Origin: an uncultured Eubacteriales bacterium
GTDB taxonomy: Bacteria; Bacillota; Clostridia; Oscillospirales; Acutalibacteraceae
Direction of reading: 5' to 3'
DNA: 12,820 nt
Assembly: GCA_910580045.1 (NCBI GenBank)
Contig: CAJTXF010000069.1
Coordinates: forward strand, 1 to 12,820
Shown: positions 7,293 to 12,820 of the stretch, in pieces
Position numbering within the stretch: position 1 is the stretch's first letter
How the letters are laid out: every line of letters begins with the position of its first letter
Position numbers and translations under genes: made by a program
The notes under the pieces: generated by a model
The model's database searches: none
Told to the model about the DNA's origin: nothing
The model's input: the letters and a program-made list of their open reading frames with translations, nothing else

Positions 7293-9095
7293 TTGACCAA
7301 TAGCTACAACTATTTTGTGGATATGGAGCGGCGGTTCAATGATTACCGCAACGGGAAAATGGATATGCGGACGCTTTATCCCATGGTCTATGACGCTAAC
7401 AATGTAGCCTTTGCGCTGCGGCAGTTGAGCCAAAGCGGAGGGCGGATGGCGCTGGGGCCTAACGGTACGAATATCAAGACGTTAGAGCCGTATTCCATCC
7501 TGGAATTAGCGGAAATTGTGAAAGACCGTCTGCTCACCAAGAAAATGGACTATGTGCGCCGGACATACATTCCCAAAAGCAACGGCAAAAAGCGCCCCCT
7601 GGGAATCTGCTCCATCTGGGACAAGCTGGTAGAGAAATGCATCCAGCTTGTGATAGAGCCTTACTGTGAAACAAAATTCGTACCAAGCTCTTTTGGTTTT
7701 CGTCCCCAAGTCAGCCAGCACCAGGCGCTGGCAAAGGTGAAGACCCAGTGCATGACCATGCCCTATGTGCTGTCTGTCGATATGCAGGACTACTTTGGAA
7801 CGATTGACGCAGACATTGCCTACCGGGAACTATGGCACATTGGCATCCGTGACCAAGTGATTCTCAACTATATCTACCGATTCATTAAGAAAGGCTACTA
7901 TGAGGATTCCTGTAAAGTAGAAGACCCTAAAGGTTCTCCACAGGGGTCTATACTGGGGCCGCTCATCAGCAATATTTATCTGCATCGGTTTGATGTTTGG
8001 TTGAGGGAACAAGGGGACTGCTGGCATGACAAAACAGTGGGGAAATTTCACAACAATCACAGGCGGCGCAATCTGGAGCGCACAGGTCTGAAAATTGGCA
8101 TCCATGTTCGCTACGCTGACGATATTTTGGTGATTTGCAAAAGCTATGAGGATGCTGTGCGGTTTCGCTACAGTGTTACCCATTATCTGACACAGAATAT
8201 GCGGCTGAAAATCAATGAGGAAAAGACCAGGATATATGACCTCACAAAAGAGAAGATGAAATACCTGGGATATGAATTCTACGTGTTCAAGCCGCCGCCC
8301 AAATGCGTCCAGCAAAAAGGTATGTATATGGTTGCCAATACGCTTCCACAGAAAAAGGAAGATGAAATCGTTGACAGGTGCCGGGAATTGCTCCGGGCCG
8401 TCAGGAAACATCCGAATTTTGAGACAATACACGATTGGAATACTTACGTGGTAGGCATCTACAACTACTACAAGGGTATGACGCACTTCTGCATGAATTT
8501 TAGAAAGATAGGTTGGCGAATCAAGAAATTGTTCTACCACACGATGGAGAGGAATGTTACGTTTACGCAAGAGCAGTCATATAAAAATAACTTTCAGAGA
8601 GGAGGCTATCGTTCCTGGGGAAGCAACGGCTACTACTGCTTTAACGGGTATCCAGTTGTTGAAATCCAGTGGGCAAGCTGGGATAGCTGGATTTTGGCTG
8701 GCGGTAACGGTGTTGTAAAACGGGAAAATCCGTGCTCACAGAAAGAGAGGAAACAGCGGCCTGGAGTGTCCATTGACGACATTGAATATCTTGTCAGGGT
8801 ATCCAAGCACATCAAAAACAGCAGATTGGCCCTGTTCAGAATCAGCAAATACAGTTCGACAAAGGGTATCAGCTATCTATCCGGGGAATATGTCCCGGTC
8901 GGGCAATACCACTGCCATCATATCAAGCCTTTGAAAAGTGGCGGCACAAACGACTTTAATAATCTTTGCGTTCTATCTGAACTGGAACACACGATTCTGC
9001 ACAGCACTACCCCGGAACGGCTCTATGATTTGTTTCCCAAGAAAAAGAAGCGAATCAAGGCGCTTATTGAGGCTTTATATGACAAAGCGGCGTGA
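7293..9095 (+). CDS. ltrA: Group II intron reverse transcriptase/maturase with HNH endonuclease domain
   Basis: 600 residues from a TTG at 7293. Domains in order: an RT-0/RT N-terminal region (YVRRTYIPKSNGKKRPLGI, then PSSFGFRP near residue 130), palm motifs LSVDMQDYFGTID and GSPQGSILGPLISNIYLHRFD, the catalytic VRYADD with both Asp present, and motif 7 MKYLGYEFYVF. A maturase X region follows (NTYVVGIYNYYKGM, IGWRIKKLFYHTM). The C-terminal HNH is CHHIKPLKSGGTNDFNNLCVL with HTILH. Family role: it aids splicing and copies the intron into DNA targets. An ATG at 7280, 11 bases after GAGG, reads MKTTFDQ then stops; with one T fewer at 7291-7294 it would read MKTTLTNSYNYF and join this frame. The TTG has no good ribosome site, so the start is uncertain; the core looks intact. 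Confidence 0.92.
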   Translation: MTNSYNYFVDMERRFNDYRNGKMDMRTLYPMVYDANNVAFALRQLSQSGGRMALGPNGTNIKTLEPYSILELAEIVKDRLLTKKMDYVRRTYIPKSNGKKRPLGICSIWDKLVEKCIQLVIEPYCETKFVPSSFGFRPQVSQHQALAKVKTQCMTMPYVLSVDMQDYFGTIDADIAYRELWHIGIRDQVILNYIYRFIKKGYYEDSCKVEDPKGSPQGSILGPLISNIYLHRFDVWLREQGDCWHDKTVGKFHNNHRRRNLERTGLKIGIHVRYADDILVICKSYEDAVRFRYSVTHYLTQNMRLKINEEKTRIYDLTKEKMKYLGYEFYVFKPPPKCVQQKGMYMVANTLPQKKEDEIVDRCRELLRAVRKHPNFETIHDWNTYVVGIYNYYKGMTHFCMNFRKIGWRIKKLFYHTMERNVTFTQEQSYKNNFQRGGYRSWGSNGYYCFNGYPVVEIQWASWDSWILAGGNGVVKRENPCSQKERKQRPGVSIDDIEYLVRVSKHIKNSRLALFRISKYSSTKGISYLSGEYVPVGQYHCHHIKPLKSGGTNDFNNLCVLSELEHTILHSTTPERLYDLFPKKKKRIKALIEALYDKAA

Positions 9096-9117
9096 ATATG
9101 TATTCCCTTCATCAGCA

Positions 9118-9146
9118 AAGCGGCACATTGAAATGAGGTGCCGCTT
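9118..9146 (+). ncRNA. Perfect 9-bp hairpin after the intron protein gene
   Basis: AAGCGGCAC at 9118-9126 pairs exactly with GTGCCGCTT at 9138-9146. It is probably part of the 3' side of domain IV of the intron RNA, just before domain V. Confidence 0.6.
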
Positions 9147-9162
9147 CACAAAGTAAGATGGT

Positions 9163-9196
9163 GCGCCGTGTGCGTCGAAAGGCGCCCGCACGGTGT
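9163..9196 (+). ncRNA. Group II intron domain V
   Basis: A 34-base element with a GAAA tetraloop at 9177-9180. It aligns position by position with the domain V consensus (14 + 4 + 16). The catalytic triad position reads CGC rather than AGC. Confidence 0.85.
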
Positions 9197-9198
9197 GG

Positions 9199-9246
9199 GC
9201 TGGGGGAAAAGTCCGAGATGATTTTATCGGAGACTTACCTATCAGC
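9199..9246 (+). ncRNA. Group II intron domain VI with branch-point A
   Basis: The basal stem is GCTG (9199-9202) with CAGC (9243-9246). The upper stem is AAGTC with GACTT, followed by CGA/TCG. A9241 can bulge between G-U pairs seven bases before the last intron base, the usual branch-point position. Confidence 0.75.
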
Positions 9247-9248
9247 AT

Positions 9249-10274
9249 TCGGCGGCTTTCCCCTGGCGGCAAGGCTCAACGGTATAGAGCCGGTTTGGGC
9301 CAGTGAAATTATGAAAGCGCCGGTTTCCATCACCAAGCGCCATTTCCCCAACATGGCGCACTTGGGGGATATCACCCTGCTGGACGGCGGGAAAATCCCG
9401 CCTGTTGACATTATAACCTTCGGCTCGCCCTGCCAGAATTTTTCACAGATTGGCGACCGTGCAGGGCTGGCCGGGAAGAAATCGAACCTGTTTTTTCAGG
9501 CTATCAGAATCATAAACGAAATGAGGGATGCCACTGGAAATCTATTTCCAACTTTCGCTGTTTGGGAAAACGTCATGGGAAGCCTTTCATCCGGAAACCA
9601 GCTGGATTTTGGAGCCGTGCTCACAACTTTCGCGGGGTGCCCGGTTCCAATGCCTGCTTCCGGGAAGTGGGCAAACGCCGGGATGGTTAGAGGGGGACAG
9701 CCTGATCTGGCCTGGCGGCTTATGGACGCCCAATATTGGGCAAGGCCCCCTCTGGCCCGAAGAAAGCGCGTGTTTCTCCTGGCAGACTTTAGAGGGCGGC
9801 GTGCTGCAAAAATACTGTTTAGGCCCCCGGGCGTGCGCCCAATTTCTGGAACTGGCGGCCCGGGCGGGAATCTCGCCGCCCCCGGAGATAGAAGCCCTTT
9901 TCTTGAAGCAGGGGGGGCGTGTACCCATCGTCTACCCTTTTCAAATGTATAGAATGAGGGCAGCAGCAGCAAACCAGAACCATGCGCAGTTTATAGGCGG
10001 CTTTGGCAGGAGAAACGACCCGTTCCCCACCATCCTTGCCAGCCGAAACGCGCCTTTTGCCTTTTGGTACGAGGATGACCCGGCGGGCGGTTGTGTCCGC
10101 TATCTGACGGAGCGGGAAACCGAGCGGGCTATGGGCCTGCCCGATGGCTGGACGGAGTTCGGCGCGGCGGGCGAGAGGATAAGCCCGGCCCAAAGGTATA
10201 TGGCTTTGGGAAATTCTATCGCCCTGCCCTGTGCTTTTTACATTATGGAAGGTATCAAAAATTCAGTAAATTAG
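9249..10274 (+). CDS. dcm: C5 cytosine DNA methyltransferase, 3' exon with a C-run frameshift
   Basis: With the 5' exon the protein would be about 351 residues. Motif IV FGSPCQNFS carries the catalytic Cys (about residue 72, codon 9431-9433). Motif VI is VWENV, and a motif VIII-like region is ARRKRVFLLADF. The C-terminus has YLTERETERAMGLPDGW and the motif X-like RYMALGNSIALP. Frame 9249 to about 9823 is one phase and about 9829 to 10274 another: a run of five C at 9824-9828 has one base too many. Four C would join KILFRPR to ACAQFLELAARAG. As written the protein ends at 9952 without the motif IX/X region. Family role: methylation of element DNA, often carried beside virB4 in these elements. 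The ATG at 9218 is inside the intron and would lack motif I. Confidence 0.85.
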
Positions 10275-10279
10275 CGTGG

Positions 10280-10306
10280 AAATGCGTCCCAACTTGGGAC
10301 GCATTT
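10280..10306. repeat. Intergenic palindrome, copy 3
   Basis: Perfect 13-base arms (AAATGCGTCCCAA and TTGGGACGCATTT) around a central C at 10293, followed by TT. This is the longest perfect copy. It lies 5 bases after the methyltransferase stop and 12 bases before the GGAGG of the hydrolase gene, and could act as a terminator or attenuator. Confidence 0.9.
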
Positions 10307-10318
10307 TTGCTTTATCCA

Positions 10319-10323
10319 GGAGG
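10319..10323 (+). promoter_or_regulatory. Ribosome binding site that points to an ATC start
   Basis: GGAGG with 8 bases to the ATC at 10332, which is in frame with the hydrolase. The in-frame GTG at 10323 overlaps the ribosome site itself and so cannot serve as start. Confidence 0.7.
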
Positions 10324-10331
10324 TGCATTTT

Positions 10332-11855
10332 ATCCGAATCATACGAGAAAAAGACCCGTCTATGGTTATTAAGGCGAGCACCCCTGTTAAGAAAAAACAG
10401 GGTGAAAGCGTCCTGCCAAAGCAGCGGGCGATGAAACTTGCCAGAGACAAGTTTACAAAGAAAATCCGTGATTCTGCCCAGCCGAACGATAGGGAGCAGC
10501 AGGACAGGCCCGCCGGCAATTTTGCCGTTGACAGCACCCAGCAGGCGGCTCAATTTGTAAGTGATAAAGCCGTGAATGGCGGTATGCAGAAAGCGAAAAT
10601 TGCCATTCAGCAGCGGCAGAATTTCATCAAGGAGCGCAAGGCACAGGTGGTGGAGGCCATTTATAGGGAGCAGGATATTGACGGGACTGGATTGTCCCAC
10701 GGTGTACGATTTTCCTCTGCTGAAAATAGGGCAGGAGTTTATCACGGTGAACCTCATGTGCGCACAGAGGTAAACTATACCCCATCTTCACCACAATCTA
10801 AAGCATCTATTCCCACATCGGCACAGAGGGCAGGCTCTAAGTCGGTTCCTGTTCAGTCTGCTATAACCGAAAATTCTCCGCTGAAAGCAGAGCCGACATC
10901 CCAACCTATCCCTATAAAAAACAGCAGTTTGCGGAAAAATCAATCCATCAATCAATCCGTCCAGCCGCCCATCGGGGAGGCTGGACGTTCACCCATTAAA
11001 GAGCATAATTCCGACGCTTTTGCCCCCAAAGAAAAGCCGGTTAGCGGCCCCTCTGCCATTAAATCCCGCCGCGCCGAGGAAACCGTGAAAAATTTGACTG
11101 ATCCCATCAAAACAGATATGATTAACACAAATAGAGCTGCAACTTTCCCGAAACTGAACAATTCTGTGAAACCCGTAAAAAGCGCAGTGCCGCGCCGTTC
11201 AGCAGGCAAGGCCCTGATGGAGCATACCGCCCGGAAAATGAAGTTCCACAGCCAAAAGCAGCTTGCCCAAAAAGCAGGTAAAACGGCTAAAGCCACAGGA
11301 GCCGTCACAAAAAAGGCCGCTGCCGTTACTGTCCGCGCCGCACGCGCTCTTATAAGCGCCCTCGCCGAGCTTGTGGGCGGGACAGGCGTTTTCATCCTCC
11401 TGGCCGTGGTGCTGCTGGGCGGCGCACTGTCTGCATTCGGCAGTTCTCCCGGCACAGGCGTTTACACGCCGGTCAGCGCGGAGGTGGAAGCCTTTGACCC
11501 CATCATCCGCGTTTACGCTACTCAGCATGGAATCCCCGAATATGTGGATTTAATAAAGGCCGTGATGATGCAGGAATCAGGCGGCAATGTGGAGCTGGTA
11601 GGCGGCGATGTCATGCAGTGTGCCGAGGGCATGGGCCTGCCCGTTGGTACGCCGGTTGACCCGGAGCGCTCCATAGATTTTGGGACAAGCATTATCGCCA
11701 ACAACCTCCAGCTTGCGGGAGCAACTGGCCCCGGCGATATCCCCCATATAAGCCTTGTCTTGCAGGGCTACAACTTCGGCAACGGTTACATATCCTGGGC
11801 GCTGGCCCGGGGCGGGTACTCCAAGGAAAATGCCAGGGAGTTTTCTGTCTGGTAG
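10332..11855 (+). CDS. Conjugation cell-wall hydrolase, N-terminal part with lysozyme-like domain (CD1108-like), apparent ATC start
   Basis: From the ATC at 10332 the protein begins (M)RIIREKDPSMVIKAS. The only other early in-frame start, GTG 10323, lies in the ribosome site. Residues 1-340 are basic, Ser/Thr/Lys/Pro-rich and cytoplasmic-looking. A membrane segment lies at about 350-370 (FILLAVVLLGGALSAFG). A lysozyme-like transglycosylase/muramidase domain follows, with VMMQESGGN (likely catalytic Glu near residue 415) and LVLQGYNFGNGYISWA. An in-frame TAG at 11853 ends it after residue 507, although the same frame continues without a break to 12380. Family role: a VirB1/CwlT-type enzyme that opens peptidoglycan for the conjugation channel. 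The lysozyme domain is complete in this product; the M23 domain is not made unless the TAG is read through. Confidence 0.8.
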   Translation: MRIIREKDPSMVIKASTPVKKKQGESVLPKQRAMKLARDKFTKKIRDSAQPNDREQQDRPAGNFAVDSTQQAAQFVSDKAVNGGMQKAKIAIQQRQNFIKERKAQVVEAIYREQDIDGTGLSHGVRFSSAENRAGVYHGEPHVRTEVNYTPSSPQSKASIPTSAQRAGSKSVPVQSAITENSPLKAEPTSQPIPIKNSSLRKNQSINQSVQPPIGEAGRSPIKEHNSDAFAPKEKPVSGPSAIKSRRAEETVKNLTDPIKTDMINTNRAATFPKLNNSVKPVKSAVPRRSAGKALMEHTARKMKFHSQKQLAQKAGKTAKATGAVTKKAAAVTVRAARALISALAELVGGTGVFILLAVVLLGGALSAFGSSPGTGVYTPVSAEVEAFDPIIRVYATQHGIPEYVDLIKAVMMQESGGNVELVGGDVMQCAEGMGLPVGTPVDPERSIDFGTSIIANNLQLAGATGPGDIPHISLVLQGYNFGNGYISWALARGGYSKENAREFSVW

Positions 11856-12380
11856 GCGGGAATCCATGGGTGGAGTGGGTACGGTGACATTGACTATGTA
11901 GACCACGTCCTGCGTTACTATCCTCTGGCGGCTAACCCCCTGGGTGGGGCCAGTGCCATAGCTGAGGGCCGGTTTGCTTTTCCGTTCCCCGGCCATACCT
12001 GGAATACCTACCCTGGACACAACGGCATAGATATTTCCTTTGTTAACTGTTATGGCGAGCCAGTCTATGCCTGTGCTCCTGGCACTGTCCGCTATATCCA
12101 AGATGGGTGGACGCCTTCTCATGGCGTAAGCAATATGTGGTCTTTTGGCAACTGCGTGGTGGTAGATCACACGGACGGCTGGCAGTCTGTTTATGCCCAC
12201 CTGTCCAGGCTGGCGGTAGCTCCTGGTACGCCTATCCGGCAGGGGCAGCTTGTGGGATACGTTGGCAGTACCGGCAATTCTACCGGGCCGCACCTGTATT
12301 TGGCGCTTTACTATCATGGCAGTGCTGGTGAGAATGGCATGAACTATGCGGAAATGGCTTGGCCGCAGTATAGGGAGTAG
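11856..12380 (+). pseudogene. M23 peptidase domain of the hydrolase, separated by an amber codon
   Basis: Same frame as the preceding part: GWSGYGDIDYVDHVLRYY, then an M23 (LytM-type) metallopeptidase domain. The HNGID motif (His and Asp ligands, about residues 563 and 567 of the full frame), WSFGNCVVVDH, YAHLSRL and STGPHLYLALYY are visible. The last normally reads HLH; here the second His is Tyr (TAT at 12297-12299), so a zinc ligand is missing. There is no ribosome site for a separate start, although an ATG at 12135 is in frame. It ends at TAG 12378-12380. The intact protein would be about 682 residues. Confidence 0.75.
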
Positions 12381-12387
12381 GCAGGGA

Positions 12388-12410
12388 ATGTGTCCCAAGT
12401 TGGGACACAT
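12388..12410. repeat. Intergenic palindrome, copy 4
   Basis: Perfect 11-base arms (ATGTGTCCCAA and TTGGGACACAT) around a central G at 12399. The centre is G where the other three copies have C, so this copy has the opposite orientation if the centre is the asymmetric mark. It lies 7 bases after the hydrolase stop and closes the run of transfer genes. Confidence 0.9.
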
Positions 12411-12437
12411 ATTAGACAAGCTATCCTATTTACACAC

Positions 12438-12466
12438 TTGATACAGTTCGTTCAAACGGCTATAAT
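12438..12466 (+). promoter_or_regulatory. Sigma-A promoter of the HTH gene
   Basis: TTGATA at 12438-12443, a 17-base spacer, and TATAAT at 12461-12466. A ribosome site GGAGG (12484-12488) follows at a suitable distance from ATG 12495. This is the strongest promoter in the window and sits in an AT-rich stretch after the transfer genes. Confidence 0.8.
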
Positions 12467-12494
12467 ATTACATATTACACTTTGGAGGGATGAT

Positions 12495-12697
12495 ATGTTT
12501 GAGTATATAACCGCACAGGAAGCTGCCGAAAATGGAATGTATCATTAAGATGGGTACAGTGGCTGTGTAAAGAAAACCGCATAGAAGGTGCTATGAATAT
12601 CAACCGTGTATGGCTTATACCAAGAAATGCCCCAAAACCCATGGACGGTAGGACGCTAAAGGGAAAACATAAAGAGAAAATTGAAAATGAAGTTTGA
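12495..12697 (+). pseudogene. Small helix-turn-helix (excisionase/DNA-binding) protein, frameshifted
   Basis: From ATG 12495 the protein starts MFEYITAQEAAE. As written it stops at a TAA (codon 18). With one more A in the A4 run at 12529-12532 the frame continues EKWNVSLRWVQWLCKENRIEGA, through RVWLIPRNAPKPMDGRTLKGK, to the TGA at 12695. The repaired product is about 67 residues. The TAQEAAEKWNVSLRWVQ segment is the MerR/excisionase-like winged helix, followed by the usual IPRNAPKPMDGR tail. Such proteins often regulate or direct excision of mobile elements; here the function is likely lost, unless the missing base is an error. Confidence 0.75.
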
Positions 12698-12736
12698 ATG
12701 CCGCAACCTGATTTAAGGATTATTTAATAACTCCTA

Positions 12737-12745
12737 TGCTATAAT
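12737..12745 (+). promoter_or_regulatory. Extended -10 promoter
   Basis: TGC directly before TATAAT (12740-12745), with no clear -35. AAAGGAG (12760-12766) and ATG 12775 follow. Confidence 0.55.
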
Positions 12746-12774
12746 AAAACCACAAAGCGAAAGGAGCAGCGGAA

Positions 12775-12820
12775 ATGTATCTACGAATACTAAAAAAAGA
12801 CCTTAAACGCAAAAAGGCGA
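12775..12820 (+). CDS. Start of a probable ABC-transporter permease (3' end outside the window)
   Basis: ATG 12775, 8 bases after AAAGGAG, encodes MYLRILKKDLKRKKA up to the edge. This short basic lead resembles the N-termini of FtsX-like/antimicrobial-peptide ABC permeases of Clostridia, which often begin with an aromatic residue and RxLKRDLKRKK. Only 15 codons are visible, so this is a guess on family. It would be cargo or chromosomal flank rather than a transfer gene. Confidence 0.5.
   Translation, partial: MYLRILKKDLKRKKA

Larger units (their letters stand above)
6572..9248 (+). mobile_element. Complete group II intron with encoded reverse transcriptase
   Basis: 2677 bases inserted on the sense strand of the methyltransferase gene. 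The 5' end is GTGCGTCCCG, matching the GUGYG consensus. The 3' end has a canonical domain V (9163-9196) and a domain VI with a bulged A at 9241, seven bases before the last intron base; the intron ends in AT. Removing it exactly restores the host motif I. 6572-7279 holds the domain I-III ribozyme sequence with no gene; it includes a hairpin with a probable exon-binding site. Domain IV carries the intron protein gene. Splicing competence looks likely from the RNA landmarks. I did not fold the whole RNA, and I do not assign a structural subclass with certainty. Confidence 0.9.

Noticed and set aside
6344..7300. Reverse-strand open frames over 6344-6814, 6933-7124 and 7067-7300
   Set aside because: They lie opposite the virB4 end and ribozyme RNA, have no ribosome site and no recognisable domain.
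7830..8570. 246-codon reverse-strand frame
   Set aside because: It is the complement of the reverse transcriptase core. Its length follows from codon use of the sense gene.
7293..9095. Reverse transcriptase as part of a diversity-generating or defence retroelement
   Set aside because: The maturase and HNH regions, domain V, domain VI and exact intron ends show a group II intron.
9218..9952. Methyltransferase starting at ATG 9218
   Set aside because: The ATG lies in intron domain VI, has no proper ribosome site, and the product lacks motif I. The 31-base exon at 6541 gives the genuine start after splicing.
10323..10331. GTG 10323 as start of the hydrolase
   Set aside because: It overlaps the GGAGG ribosome site itself, so a ribosome could not use it.
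2947..12410. The four palindromes as ordinary terminators only
   Set aside because: Copies 2 and 4 lack a T run in the direction of transcription, and three copies sit just before ribosome sites inside a single operon.
1..12820. CRISPR array, tRNA or rRNA genes
   Set aside because: No regularly spaced repeats and no tRNA- or rRNA-like segments were seen on either strand.

Overview
The window looks like part of an integrative and conjugative element (Tn1549/CTn-type, with a Gram-positive type IV secretion operon) from a gut Clostridia-type Bacillota genome. The evidence is the gene set and order (ParB, VirD4, VirB2-like pilin, VirB6/TrbL-like, PrgI, VirB4, a C5 DNA methyltransferase, then a lysozyme/M23 cell-wall hydrolase), strong AGGAGG ribosome sites, sigma-A-type promoters and mixed base composition. 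The transfer genes are rich in GCC/CTG/CCC codons, while the last 400 bases are AT-rich.

Layout. 1-689 holds the 3' part of a ParB-like gene. 690-899 is a leader with a candidate promoter. 900-1688 encodes a lipoprotein with a long low-complexity linker, closed by a terminator at 1714-1746. At 1782 the start of a secreted-protein gene (signal peptide only) is joined out of frame to the C-terminal third of virD4. From 2598 the secretion genes follow in tandem: VirB2-like, TrbL-like, PrgI and VirB4. The methyltransferase gene starts at a GTG at 6541, overlapping the virB4 stop. After 31 bases it is split by a complete group II intron (6572-9248) carrying a reverse transcriptase/maturase-HNH gene. 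The 3' exon is 9249-10274. A bifunctional wall hydrolase gene (10332-12380), a small helix-turn-helix gene (12495-12697) and the start of a probable ABC-transporter permease gene (12775 to the edge) complete the window.

Two features stand out. First, a near-identical hyphenated palindrome (core GTCCCAA-N-TTGGGAC) occurs four times, always between genes. Second, the three reading frames that follow copies 1-3 have no ATG, GTG or TTG where the ribosome site points: the in-frame codons there are ATC, ATA and ATC. The transfer genes not preceded by the palindrome use ATG, TTG or GTG.

Almost every transfer gene also carries a lesion: a deletion/fusion in virD4, one-base shifts in homopolymers (VirB2-like, VirB4 twice, the methyltransferase, the HTH gene), an in-frame amber codon and a lost M23 metal-ligand histidine in the hydrolase. 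The element is therefore either decaying, or the sequence carries homopolymer errors; the two can be separated by read data. Family assignments come from recognising motifs by eye, not from a search.
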